A DNA stretch of 64,000 nt, taken from the NCBI RefSeq assembly GCF_029168945.1, contig NC_083610.1, positions 75,073,580 to 75,137,579 of the forward strand. Direction: 5' to 3'. The notes under the pieces are model-generated. The model made no database searches. It was not told where the DNA came from and saw only the letters and a program-made list of their open reading frames with translations. This DNA is from Cannabis sativa. Taxonomy: Eukaryota > Streptophyta > Magnoliopsida > Rosales > Cannabaceae. Below are positions 11,033-22,400 of this stretch, one piece after another (position 1 is the first letter of the stretch; each line of letters starts with the position of its first letter). The translations under genes and the position numbers were made by a program.

Positions 11033-12527
11033 TGATAACTCTATGGTATAAAGTTATTTGTTATGCTTCTAAACTGAAATTATTGTGAGAAGAGTAGTGA
11101 AAGTGTATTTGTTTGCTTAATTTTAATTAGTTTTATTTTTATTTTCCATTTAGTAAGCTAGCTTTTAAGTCTTGTAAAAATATTATTTTAGTTGTGTTTT
11201 TTTAATTAAATGTGCTTGTTTGCTGTGGGAAAGAAAAATTAACTTGCTAGAAAAAATGAATGATGCAAAGACAAAGTGGAAAGAAAAGCTGAAATCTGGG
11301 AGGAAATGCTGCCAGAATGCTATAGGCAGTGACGTGGAAGAAGTATAAAAAACGAATTTCACTTATCCACATCAACAATTATGTATCAGTTACTCAAAGT
11401 ACGCCAGCTGGTTGCTGTGGAAGGAAGAAGACTAAACCTAGTGGGCCAAGATTAGAAAGGATTGTGCTTCTATTTTTAGGGTGTCATTTTGTACCCTATT
11501 TACCTAACAACAAAAAAGAAGACTAAGTACACAGTCCCTTCTTGAAGATGATGACAGCTGCCATTTTTGAAGGGAATTAATTGCAAAAAGTACAGAGAGG
11601 AAGGAAAGAGAAGGGGGACCCAAGTGCAAGAAAAAGAGAAGGACACAAGCTTTTGTGTTTGCATTTCTTTGCCCTTTTCTTCTATATTCTTTTTCTTTTC
11701 TTTCTTGTCTTTAAATACTAGAAACTTGATAGTTGTAAAAAAAAAAAAGGTAGCAGCTAGGGATGAACAATTTCGAGTTTAGATTATATTTTTCGATTTG
11801 AACATGAGCTAATTTTCTTAAGGCTTGAATGGCTATGAACTCCTATGTTGTGTATGATTAATTTTTAAGCATATTTTAACATTTTTGCCTTTGTTTATTC
11901 AAGTAAGCTTGTCATTTTCTTAGATTGTTATTTCTTGGTCATGAATAACAATTTGTTAAGCTAGATCTTATTTTGGAAGGGCTAGATCTAGTAATTAAAC
12001 TTGGATGGAGCAAGAGAAATCCTAGGTTTAGGTTTTTCTTTGTAAGTGGAATATTAATATTTTATTTACCTTGCATAACTCAAGTGTTGATGCTTAATTA
12101 GTGTTCTGCAATCTGGTTTGATATAGGAATATATGAATCTAGATGGTAGGACTTAAATTGTGAGTTTTAGAAAATTCTCATAAACACATAAAAAATTATG
12201 TTATCACTGTGCAGAAATGCTGAGGTAATGCTATAGCAACTGGGAAAAACCTAACTAGGGGGGATTAGTTATTCAAGCCACTTTTTACCATATTACATTT
12301 CTTGCAAGTAATTTTCTAGCAACAGTAACATTAACTTTAGCAAGTTTAATTATAGTCATTTTAATTTTGAATCATTGCTCAACCATTCTCATATTTTCCT
12401 TTTTGCTTTAAGTTATAATGAGTTAGTTTTACATCGTATTTTGTTTGTAATCCCTGTGGAGACGATCTTACTTATCACTTTATTACTTGTGTGACTGCGT
12501 ATACTTGCATACATAATTTTCACAACA
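11033..12527 (+). mobile_element. Ty3/gypsy (Athila-like) 5' LTR
   Basis: The left boundary is inferred at TGATAACTCT and the right boundary at CACAACA, a few bases before a primer-binding site. The 3' part contains the block CCTGTGGAGACGATC, common near the end of plant gypsy LTRs of this type. The length is about 1.5 kb. The ORFs at 11329-11526 and 11567-11782 lie inside it and are not supported as genes. The exact left end is uncertain because no second LTR remains for comparison. Confidence 0.55.
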
Positions 12528-12533
12528 AGTTAT

Positions 12534-12550
12534 TGGCTCCGTTGCCGGGG
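12534..12550 (+). other. Primer-binding site, tRNA-Asp type
   Basis: TGGCTCCGTTGCCGGGG differs by one base from the sequence complementary to the 3' end of plant tRNA-Asp, the usual primer of Athila/Tat gypsy elements. It lies just inside the predicted LTR end. Confidence 0.75.
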
Positions 12551-12659
12551 ATTGAAATTAAAAATTGTGTATTATCAACTATTTTACAATTATTTTCTAG
12601 TTTGAGGTTCTAATCCCATTTTAGTGCGCTGAATTTTTCTTTTCAGGTATAATTAAGTG

Positions 12660-13468
12660 CATGAATGAGCAAGAAGAAGACTTTGAACTTGCTCCTATTG
12701 ACACCGAAATTGAACGCACTTTCAGACAAGGAACAAAAGGCTAAAAAATGTTGTAATATGGTCGATAGGTTTGAAGTTGGGGGGTGCTCATAATGGTGCC
12801 AATCCTATTGCTTTGGCCGATGATAAAGACCGAGCAATAAGAGAGTATGCAGCCCCTATGTTCAACGAGCTTAATCCGGGTATTGTGAGACCCGAAATCC
12901 AAGCACCTCACTTTGAGTTCAAGCCCGTCATGTATCAAATGCTCCAAACGGTTGGTCAATTTAGTGGATTTCCAACGAAAGTTCCTCACCTCCATAGTTG
13001 CTCTTTTTTGGAGGTGAGTGACTCTTTCAAGCTACAAGGAGTAAGCGAAGAGGCTTTAAGGTTGAAGTTGTTCCCATTTTCCTTAAGGGAACGAGCTAGA
13101 GCATGGCTCAATACCCTTCCCCCTTATTCAGTGACTACTTGGAATGACTTGGCTGAAAAATTCTTGAGAAAGTATTTTCCTCCAAGAAGAAATGCAAAGT
13201 TTTGAAGTGAGATCATGTCCTTTCAACAATTGGAAGATGAAACCACTAGTGAAGCATGAGAAAGATTCAAGGAGTTGTTGAGGAAGTGCCCACACCATGG
13301 TATTCCTCATTGTATCCAACTAGAGACATTTTATAATGGTCTCAATGCAGCCTCTAGGATGGTGTTGGACGCTTCAGCTAATGGAGCCATTCTTTCCAAG
13401 TCTTACAATGAAGCTGTTGATATCTTGGAAAGGATAGCTAGCAACAACTATCAATGGTCAACTAATGG
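12660..13468 (+). pseudogene. Gypsy retrotransposon gag (Retrotrans_gag), broken
   Basis: The frame that opens at 12771 matches the Athila-type gag domain: FKPVMYQMLQTVGQFSGFPT, HLHSCSFLEV, LFPFSLRERARAWLNTLPP and WNDLAEKFLRKYFPP. It continues in the same frame after stops at 13203-13205 and 13257-13259 with ERFKELLRKCPHHG and ERIASNNYQW. The family usually has a sense codon at both stops, and both are explained by a single transition. A probable N-terminal segment with an ATG at 12661 lies in another frame, so a further frameshift is likely. Everything downstream of gag (protease, RT, integrase, 3' LTR) is missing because the sequence passes directly into a copia element near 13470. Confidence 0.8.
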
Positions 13469-13469
13469 A

Positions 13470-13612
13470 GTCATTTCATACAAGAGGTTGTGGAGAAAGA
13501 AGCTGTGAAGATTGCCAAGGTTCCAACTAAAGACAATACTTCTGATATGATAACCAAGGTAGTGCCAAGTAGTAAGTTTGAGCATTGCCTGAAGATGATT
13601 GGAGTCAGCTGA
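13470..13612 (+). pseudogene. Copia pol C-terminus (RNase H tail)
   Basis: From about 13472 one frame reads HFIQEVVEKEAVKIAK, then VPTKDNTSDMITKVV, and stops at 13610-13612 after KMIGVS. This is the standard C-terminal end of Ty1/copia pol, where the RNase H domain closes with an ADxxTK-type motif. Only about 47 residues remain. It begins abruptly after gypsy gag and is followed at the normal distance by a polypurine tract and an LTR, so it is the 3' end of a separate copia element. Confidence 0.8.
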
Positions 13613-13680
13613 GCTCGAAGGTGCTAAGGAGACATCAGCATTTAAAACAATTATTTATCAAGCGACTTCAACTTGAAACT

Positions 13681-14490
13681 AAGGTGGAGATTTGTTAGTT
13701 ATGGTTACAAGTTTTGTCATCCATAATAGAAGTTGTTAATCCAGAAAATAGATACCGGAAGCTTAGTGTGGATCCGAAAAGCCCTGTGCGGAAGGTCTTG
13801 TAGAATTTGGAAGGTACTTCCATATAAGCTTGTACCGCGTATAGAATGTCTCTCCCGAATAGCTTGTTATTAATCTGGAGGTACACTCCCGAATAGCTTA
13901 TTGTTTGTATTGAAGGTCCATCCGAGAAGGAAGTCTTGTACGTATCTAGAAGGCTTGTGTATTTACAAAGCTTCTGAATTGTCCGTATTGAAAGCGTGTT
14001 TTCAAGATGATGTGGATTATTGTTGTTGGAGATGAGATGGATTATTTAAGGAAGTGTAAATGTACCATGATGATTTAGGAGATAATTTTGGCAATAATGC
14101 AAATCTATAAATAACTATAAATCTTTGTAACCTGTGAGAATTAGACTAGATTTTCTTGAGTGAAAATCGTGATAGTGTAAGGTTGAGAGAGAGAGAGAGT
14201 CTAAACTAGAAAGATAAAAATTTTCTCGTAATCTATGAGAAGTTTGTAAAGATTCTTATAACCTTGTAAACATTGATATCAATAAAGATATGGTTGTTGT
14301 AGTTTCGATTAAGATATAGAGCATTACATATGGCTCAAACTCGTTAAACCTGGTGTTATTCCTTTTTGTTTTACTACTTAATTAATTACTTGAAGAAAGA
14401 GATCTCTTGGTATATTGTTTCTTGATTGTGTTGCGTATTTGTTGCTACTGTAAACTAAATCGTAAGCCATTGATTGTTTTCGTTTTGCAG
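13681..14490 (+). mobile_element. Copia polypurine tract and 3' LTR
   Basis: AAGGTGGAGATT at 13681-13692 is a typical copia polypurine tract. The LTR starts at TGTTAGTTATGG (13693). A GA repeat (near 14187-14198) and several AATAAA-like signals lie in its distal part. The 3' boundary cannot be fixed without a second copy. Candidates are the CA near 14313 and the CA near 14489, so the end given is an upper bound. No target duplication can be tested because the 5' end of the element is lost. Confidence 0.6.
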
Positions 14491-14967
14491 AACAAAATCC
14501 TAAATAGCCAAGTTTTTAAATACCATTTTTTATAGTACAAAATAATTAAGTGGGGGCTCGACCATCATGGTTTTAAGGTCCGTGTTGATCATCGATGGCA
14601 GGGACGGAGCTTTGTCGGGTTGGACATCGACGCCGTACTAGGGAATCAGAAGGGTAGAGACAGTGCGAGAAAAGAGAGATATTAGGGATCTTTTTATTTT
14701 ATATTTTTTAGTTATTTTAATGATAAAAATTGATTTTTATTTGTTATTTTTTTTTTATAATTTTTAATTTCAATTTTAGTTTTATATTGAATTTTTTAAA
14801 TAATAAATAAAAATTAAATGATGTGGACCAATTAGTAACTGTCACGTATATATCTATGTGATAGTTAACGTCAAAGTACCTACGACTGGCAACAAATTGT
14901 AAAGTTATGTATTTTAGCTGGAAAAAAAAAACTTTAGTATTTAAGTGTTACAAAATGTAAAATTTCA
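14491..14967. other. Spacer, no gene seen
   Basis: It contains the first of two similar segments of about 50 bp (14501-14551), repeated at 14294 plus 2 kb, that is 16294-16344. No coding evidence. Confidence 0.45.
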
Positions 14968-15285
14968 GGGTGCGTTTGGAAAGCCACAATGTAATTAGAT
15001 TTGTGTGTAATTAGAGGTAATTACATAATTTGGCATGTTTGTCTGAACATGTAATTACAATGTAACTATGTAATTAGAAGTAATTGAGGGGTTCCAATTA
15101 CACTCTCCAATTCTTATAGTCCCCCATGAGAATTGAATGTAATTACACTGTGTAATTACTAAAAACTTTCCATATTAAATATTAGCTATTAAAAAATATT
15201 ATTTTCCCATGTAATTACTAACTATTTTGCCAAACAAGATATTAGGAATTCATATGTAATTACCACCTCATATCCAAACACACCT
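14968..15285. mobile_element. MITE with GGGTGCGTTTGGA termini
   Basis: The left end GGGTGCGTTTGGA and right end TCCAAACACACCTT form imperfect inverted repeats. The interior is built from repeated TGTAATTA and TAATTACA blocks on both strands, giving a highly self-complementary 318-bp element without coding capacity. Flanking target duplications are not clear, so the superfamily (hAT or Harbinger) is undecided. Confidence 0.65.
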
Positions 15286-15538
15286 TGCATTTTAAAATAT
15301 AATGTAATTACTAAATTGTGTAATTACTACCCTAATAATTATCCTAAGTATTTTCATAGTAAATTACACATATATTTATACATCAGTGTTGATGTTGTTT
15401 TCATCTCTCTTTATTGCGGTGGTTGGGAAATTATAGATAAAATTAGAGCTTATACATTTTTTTCGAACTATAAAATTTACACATATATTGATAAATAAAG
15501 TGAAAAATGCAACAACTTTGACTAATATTAATTATTGT

Positions 15539-15796
15539 TAGAGGAATGTTAATACAACCTCTTATTACAATCTATTAGTTAATTTCAATGTCCGAAATTA
15601 TATGCCAGATTATTTTTTACAAGAATTTTTAAAAATTCTTGACTATTTGAAAATTTTTAAAAATTTACAAGAATGATGTTATGAGTATAACGAATATCAC
15701 TATAAAAAAATTTGAAAAAATATTCTGGTATGTATTTTAAGTGTGGAGGTTGACTAAGAAATTATAATAGAAAGTTGACGGTAACACTTCTCTCTT
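15539..15796. mobile_element. Possible MITE with GAGGAATGTTAATACAACC end
   Basis: The left end GAGGAATGTTAATACAACC and right end TTGACGGTAACACTTCTCTC are imperfect inverted repeats about 257 bp apart. A segment resembling the left end (GGAGTGTTACAGTCAACCTC) also occurs at 36134-36153, which supports a repeat family. Internal AT-rich dyads are present. The boundaries are approximate. Confidence 0.4.
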
Positions 15797-15880
15797 TTTA
15801 TTACAGAGCTTGTACACTTTTACATAATAATTAATGGGTGTAGGAAAAACTTGATACATTAATTAAGGTTTTTAGGCTAA

Positions 15881-16293
15881 AAAGAATTTTTGCTCTTTGA
15901 ATTTTGACATGTACCAAATCATGTTCTTTGAACTTTTTTAACTGTTAAAAATTTCTCCTGAACTATTGAGGCTGTTGAATTTAAGGATTTTTGTCAAATT
16001 TTATTTAATTTTACTAGTATGTGATTGTCCATATACTAAATCATCCTCTTTAGATTTTAATATCTCAAAATCATGCTCCTCAAACTTTGCCACGTACCAA
16101 ATCATGCTCCTCAAACTTTGATATGTACTAAATCATGTCTTGTGAAATTTCATTTATGTTAGATTTTCCTTACTAAAATTAGACAAAAAGACATTAAATC
16201 AAATAATCTCAACAATTCAAAATGAATTTTAACACTTTAAAAGTTAAATGTGCATGATTTAATAAATGTCAAAATTTGGAGCAAAAAAAAATC
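15881..16293. mobile_element. Long-TIR MITE, family 2 copy 1
   Basis: Long imperfect inverted arms flank a short centre. Each arm contains TGACATGTACCAAATCATG-type blocks and a segment around TAAGGATTTTTGTCAAATTT. A more intact copy lies at 27409-27790 and a half copy at 33755-33950. Long TIRs without coding capacity resemble Mutator-derived MITEs; this class is inferred. Confidence 0.65.
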
Positions 16294-17608
16294 ATAATAA
16301 GCCAAGTTTGTTAAATGCTATTTATATAGTACAAAGTAATTAAGGGCCCGTTTGGCACATCTTTTAAAAAAGTTAAAAAAAAAGCTGATTTTTGAAAAAA
16401 TTGTGATAATAATGTGTTTGGAAGCCGTCAAAAAACGGCTTTTCGAAGAATTTTTAGAGAGGCTAAAGCTGCTCCAATCCAACTTTTAGAAAAAGTTGTT
16501 TTGATTAAAAAAACTATAATACATTTTTTTTTTACTAAAACTATATTTACTTATTTATTATATATTCAAAAAATAAAAATATTTAAAATAAACTAATTTT
16601 AATAAAATAAATAATTATTAAATCTATTATTTTTAAAAAATAATTTATATTTTTTTTAATATTAAACCAACAACATCAACCTAAAATTTTTCTTATGTAT
16701 TTGAGTTTCTATTTTTTTTTATATATATATTTGATAAAATATAATATAAAAATACTATAAATTATTTTTATCAAATACATATAAATTTATATTTGCAAAA
16801 AAATTAAAAAAATATAAAAAAAAAATATTATATAAAATAAGTTTTTACATTATTTGTGATTATTGTTAGGTCCTTTTTTGGCAATTTAGTTGTCAAAATA
16901 TTTTTTAATTAATGTGCATTTTATTGAGCATTCAATTTGTTTTTATCAACTCTAGACCCTTTTTTCCAGGGGGAGTTGTGTTTGGTACTTGTGAACTTAT
17001 TTGGATTAAAAGTTAGCATGTTGTTTTGTTGTTTTACAATTTCGAGTGTGTTACTCAGGGGGAGTTGTTATTTGTTCTTGCTAACTTTAATTTGCAGGTA
17101 CTTTGTGTTAAAAAATATTTTGTTCATCTAAAGTGCCAAAGGGGGAGATTGTAAAGTCTTTTTGGCAAGTTAGTTGACAAAATATTTTTTCTTTTATGGT
17201 AAGATTCTTGTGCATTCAAAACCGATTTCTTACCTTGTTTATTCGGATTGTAGTTGCTCTTTTCCTTGTTAGGAAAGTTGCACTTTTCAGCTGGACTTTC
17301 TTTTATTTGGAAACTTCTTAAAAGAGAAGCAATTCTCTTTTGGAAAGTTGTCTTTTTTAGGGAAACTTTGATTATTGCCTTTTCCTTATTGATTTCGATT
17401 GTATCTTGATACAATCAGAATATCTAATCTATTTTTGGCAGGAATCAAGCATTAATAGAGGATCGGACCCGATTATAGCAAGTTTCCCGTTTCGGTACGT
17501 CTGTTGCGTCGGCATCCGAGATACGATCTTTGCGGATCGTGTTTTCTTTGGAAAGTTTTTGTACAGCTGTAGATTCGAATTTGTGGTTGCCTCTTTGGTT
17601 TCTATGTT

Positions 17609-17618
17609 CTATAAATAG
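17609..17618 (+). promoter_or_regulatory. LTR TATA box
   Basis: CTATAAATAG, repeated exactly in the 3' LTR at 25595-25604. Transcription would start about 30 nt downstream, making the hairpins at 17804-17903 part of the RNA leader. Confidence 0.65.
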
Positions 17619-17803
17619 AGCCTAGAGAGCAACCATTCGAATTACCTCTTCCATTATTCATTTTTTGCATTTATCTTTTGAGAGAAGAGAGTCTTTCTTT
17701 GTTTTGTGAGAGCCTAGTTGTTCATCTAGGTTCTAGTTGTTCTAATTCTGTTCTTACTCTATCCTAGCGGTTGTGAAGAACTACTTGACTGAACAAGAGA
17801 TTG

Positions 17804-17903
17804 GTCTTCGGGAGAAGACTTGATAAAGCCTTACTTCGGGAGGAAGTAAGCACTTGGTCTTCAGGAGAAGACTTGTTGAAGCCTTACTTCGGGAGGAAGT
17901 AAG
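17804..17903 (+). repeat. Duplicated hairpin pair in LTR leader
   Basis: Two tandem units with a 53-bp period each hold two perfect stem-loops. One is GTCTTC/GAAGAC around GGGA or AGGA (17804-17819 and 17857-17872). The other is CTTACTTC/GAAGTAAG around GGGAG (17830-17850 and 17883-17903). The whole block is conserved in the 3' LTR at 25789-25888. Confidence 0.85.
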
Positions 17904-18279
17904 CACTCACACTTGAAAGACGAAAGGAGTTCGGGCTTGAAGGTGTTTCAAGAAGTCAGATTCATAAAGTGGATTACAAAGGATTGCGGCAATACTTTAG
18001 AGGGAGTCTAAACTTGTTTAAGTCAATTGTCTTTGTAATTTTGATACTTTATTAATTGATTTCTTTCTCTGGGCGTGGCCCCGTGGACTAGGAGTGTTCG
18101 TGAGAACACTGATACCACGTATAAATCTCTTGTGTCAAGTTATTTATTTTTCTGCAAATATTTTATATTCTGCCTGTTCAGTTTTGCTGTAGCAAAATTA
18201 CTTTCTGCTGCTGCAAACGCTTACAGTTTTTATATTTTCTTATATACAACTGACATTTGCAAAAACACGGTTTTTCAAT

Positions 18280-18291
18280 TGGTATCAGAGC
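18280..18291 (+). other. Primer-binding site, initiator tRNA-Met
   Basis: TGGTATCAGAGC begins two bases after the 5' LTR. It is the standard plant copia PBS, complementary to the 3' end of the initiator methionine tRNA. Confidence 0.92.
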
Positions 18292-18337
18292 GGGACACTA
18301 AACTCTTAGTGTGGTCCTATAACGTTTTTGTGTTAAA

Positions 18338-19483
18338 ATGTCATTTTTTGCAGAAGGAAGTTCTATTTCTAGACCACCGTTGCTTAATGACTCTAACCAT
18401 CCTTATTGGAAAGTTAGAATGAGGGCCTTCATCAAATCTCAAGATGAGAAAGCTTGGAGAATGGTTCTATCAGGTTGGTCTCTTCCAGTTGAGACAGATT
18501 CTTCAGGTAATACTACTATAAAATCTGAACTAAAATGGTCTATTGAAGATGATAAACTTTCTGCCTACAATAGCAAAGCCTTGCATGCTACTTTAATGGT
18601 GTAGGTGAGGGTTACATTAAACTTATATCATCTTGTGTTTCTGCTAAGGAAGCTTGGGAGATCCTTCAAACTCAGTTTGAGGGAACTTCTGATGTGAAAA
18701 GATCTAGATTTATCATGCTTCAAACTAAATTTGATGAGCTTAGAATGTCTGATAATGAAACCTTAACTGAATTCTTTGAAAAATTATCTGATATTGCTAA
18801 TGAATATTTTGCTCTTGGTGAAAAGCTTGATGATTCTGTTCTTGTGAGAAAAATTGTTAGAGTACTTCCAGAGAGGTTCGATACTAAACTTTTGGCAATG
18901 GAGGAAGCGAAAGATTTTAGCACAATGAAAGTAGAAGAATTGATGGGTTCCTTACGTACTTTTGAATTAAATCAACAGATTAAACAAAAGGACAAACCCA
19001 AATCCATTGATGATAAAGGTAAAAGTATTGCTTTGAAAGTTGCTGATAATGAAAATTCTGATAGTGAATGTGATGATGAGATTGCTTTATTAACTAAGAA
19101 TTTTCAAAAATATACGAAAAAGATGGGAAATAAAAAGAATATTTCGAAAGGTTCAAAAGGTAATACTTTTATTAAACCATCTGTCTCTAACAAAAAGGGA
19201 ATTCAGTGCAGGAAATGTGAAGGTTTTGGGCATATTCAAGCTCAGTGTGCAAACACTTTGAAAAAGAATAAGAAAAGTTTCAATGTCAGTTGGAGTGATG
19301 ATGAAACCGAAAGTGATGAAGATAATTCTGAAAAATGTTTCCCTAACCTCTGTTATGACTAATGTGTTGTGTGATTCACAGGTGAAAGCTAAATTGGTAT
19401 GTCTGAATAATACCACCGAACAAGAGGAATCAGATTCAGATGAGTCTGAAATCTGTGAAGAGTCTCTTGCTGAATCATACTAA
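18338..19483 (+). pseudogene. SIRE-like gag, frameshifted
   Basis: It starts at the first ATG after the PBS (MSFFAEGSSISRPPL). The copia gag (UBN2-type) core follows with HPYWKVRMRAFI and RFIMLQTKFDELRMSDN, then a CCHC zinc knuckle CRKCEGFGHIQAQC and an acidic linker. The frame is broken twice: near 18595-18604, where one base seems missing and a stop follows at 18601-18603, and near 19336, where one base seems to be extra. Gag would coat the RNA and assemble virus-like particles in the cytoplasm. The acidic, coiled-coil-prone linker continues towards pol, which is usual for SIRE elements. Confidence 0.88.
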
Positions 19484-22400
19484 GTCATGTATGAAAAATA
19501 GATTCAGGTTGCTTCTGAAAATAGAGAGTTGAATAAATTGAATAAAAACTTATCTCATCAAATTGAAATGTGTGAATTGAAAATAAAAGAGTATGAGACA
19601 AGTGTTTGTGATAAAGATGAAAAAATTACTCTCTTAAAAAGGGAACTTGAAAATTTTAAGAAAAATGTTCAAATGCTTAACCCTGGATCTTCTATTTTTG
19701 AAAAAGCTCAAAATGCAGGTCAAAGAGGTTTCGCAGGTCTTGGTTCAAATGGAATGGAGAGTTCTGGAGTCACGAAGTTTGTAAAATCCAGTGTTCCAAC
19801 GAACCACTCTGAGGCTACAAAGTCTGCTGTAACAATTTCACCGCCTGTTGCAGCAAGAGCAGTTTTTGATGCTGCAAAATCTCCAGGATTTTCGAAAAGA
19901 GTAAGATCTCAGGTAAAAAGATTTGTTCCCACTTGTCATTTTTGTGGTAGAAAAGGACATATCAGACCTAAATGTTTCACGTTAAAAAATCTGTTTAAAA
20001 CAAAGTATTTTGATAATTTGGAAAAATCTCAAAAGAAACATAAAGGTTTGAAACAAATATGGGTGAAAAAGAATTGTCTAGCTGGTTTTTCTGATAAAAC
20101 TGCTGCATCTCAAATGTGGTATTTTGACAGTGGTTGCTCTAGACATATGACAGGTGACAAGGACTTTTTGACTAACATTCGGCCTATGCAATGTGGAGAA
20201 GTCACTTTTGGTAATGGCCTATCTGGAAAAGTTGTTGGTATGGGAACTCTAAATTTTGAAGGGTTATCTAGACTGAAAAATGTGATGTTAGTTGAAGGAC
20301 TGAGGGCTAATTTACTTAGCATCAGTCAAATTTGTGATCAAGGGTTTATTTTTTCATTTGATAGTGATCATTGCTATGTTCTGAATGATGATAATGAATG
20401 TATCTTGCAAGGATTTCGATCCATTGATAACTGTTACACTCTAACCCCTATGTTTACTTGTCATTCAGCTATCAACAACACCACAGATCTGTGGCATGCC
20501 AAGCTTGGGCATATTAATTTTAAAAACTTGAAAAAATTGTCAAATGCAGGTATTGTTCGAGGACTTCCCAAGCTTGGTAAGGAAAGTATTGGTAAGTGTG
20601 AACCGTGTCAACTTGGGAAGCAATTAAAAATCACTCACAAACCTGTGTCTGATATCAATACCTCAAAAGTATTGGAATTGCTTCACATGGATCTTATGGG
20701 TCCAATCCAAGTTGAAAGTTTGAATGGGAAACGATATATCTTTGTGTGTGTTGATGATTTCTCTCGTTTTACTTGGGTAGATTTCTTAAGAGAAAAGTCT
20801 GACACTTTTGATGCCTTTAAAACTCTTTGTTTGAGATTAAGAGTTGAGAAAGGTTGTAATATTGGGAAAATTGTTCGAATTCGAAGTGATCATGGTAAGG
20901 AGTTTGAAAATTCTGTGTATGATGATTTTTGCAAGTCTACAGGTATAACTCATGAATTTTCAGCTCCCAAAACTCCTCAACAAAATGGAGTTGTTGAGAG
21001 GAAGAATCGAACATTACAGGAAATGGCAAGAGTGATGTTAAATAGCAAGAAGTTGACAAAGCGCTTATGGGCTGAAGCTATTAACACAGCTTGCTATATA
21101 ATAAACAGAGTGTTTATTCGTCCAGGTACCTCAAAAACATCTTATGAAATCTGGAAAGGTAAGCGCCCCAATGTAAGTCATTTTCATGTTTTTGGTTGTG
21201 TGTGTTATGTTTATAGAGATCGTGAACATATTGGTAAATTTGATGCTAAAAGTGATGTTGGTGTGTTTATTGGATATTCCTTAAACAGTAGAGCTTATCG
21301 TGTTTATAACATGAGAACTCAAACTGTTTTGGAATCAGCTAATGTGGTTGTTGATGATTTTGAAGATTTTTCAGAGTTTTCCACAGAAGCCAAGATAGAT
21401 AGTCTCATGGATGCTCCTCCAGAATCAGCAAAAGCAGATCCTGATGCAGCAGAACCCATTTCTGATGCTGCAAATGACGAATCTGCTGCTGCAACTGAGA
21501 CTGGAGAACCAGAACCGTCTATCTTGACTCATCCAAACATCATCACCGATTCTATTCAGAAAGAACCAAGCAACAGAGTCAAATTAAATCATCCAAAAGA
21601 TCTCATTCTTGGAAATCCTGAAGAAAGCATGGTAACTCGCAGAAGGTATGTTAATTTAACCAGCTTTCTTTGTTTTGTTTCTCAATATGAACCGAAAAAT
21701 GTGAAGGAAGCCATGACCTTTGAGGAATGGCTCAATGCAATGCAAGAGGAACTCAACCAATTTGTTCGCAACAAGGTATGGATTTTGGTCCGAAGACCAA
21801 AAGGTATAAATGTAATTGGAACAAAATGGTTATTTAAAAATAAAAGTGATGAGTTCGGTACAATTGTGAGAAACAAGGCTCGTTTGGTGGCACAAGGATA
21901 CACACAGGTAGAAGGTATTGATTTTGATGAAACTTTTGCTCCTGTTGCAAGATTAGAATCAATTCGTTTACTTTTGTGTATTTCTTGTATTTTGAATATT
22001 AAATTGTTTCAAATGGATGTGAAATCTGCCTTCCTAAATGGTATTTTGAATGAGGAAGTTTATGTTGAGCAACCAAAAGGATTCGAAGATCCTCAATTTC
22101 CAGACCATGTATACAAGCTTGAAAAAGCTTTGTATGGTCTAAAACAAGCTCCTCGAGCTTGGTATGAAAGGTTGACTCAATTTTTACTTTCTCATGACTA
22201 TCACAGAGGTAGTGTGGATAAAACTCTTTTCATCAAGCATATAAAATCTGATTTTATCATTGCTCAAATTTATGTTGATGATATAGTTTTTGGCTCTACA
22301 TCTAACCATGAAGTGCAGGTATTTGTTGATCAAATGAAAAGTGAATTTGAAATGAGCATGGTTGGTGAGCTTAATTTCTTTTTGGGTCTTCAAGTGAGAC

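Larger units (their letters stand above)
16864..18277 (+). repeat. 5' LTR of SIRE-like element (1414 bp)
   Basis: It runs from TGTTAGGTCC to TTTTTCA. It contains a TATA box CTATAAATAG (17609-17618) and, 190-290 nt further on, a duplicated pair of hairpins. At 17142-17160 it holds an internal copy of the polypurine tract followed by an LTR-start-like TGTAAAGTC. It differs from the 3' LTR at scattered sites and in one dense cluster near 17494-17545. Confidence 0.92.

Noticed and set aside
11329..11782. Two basic plus-strand ORFs
   Set aside because: Both are within the predicted gypsy LTR, are low in complexity and have no conserved motif.
17124..17414. Minus-strand 96-codon ORF, also present at 25112-25402
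   Set aside because: It is duplicated only because both LTRs contain it. It runs against the element and overlaps the U3 region. No protein family is apparent.
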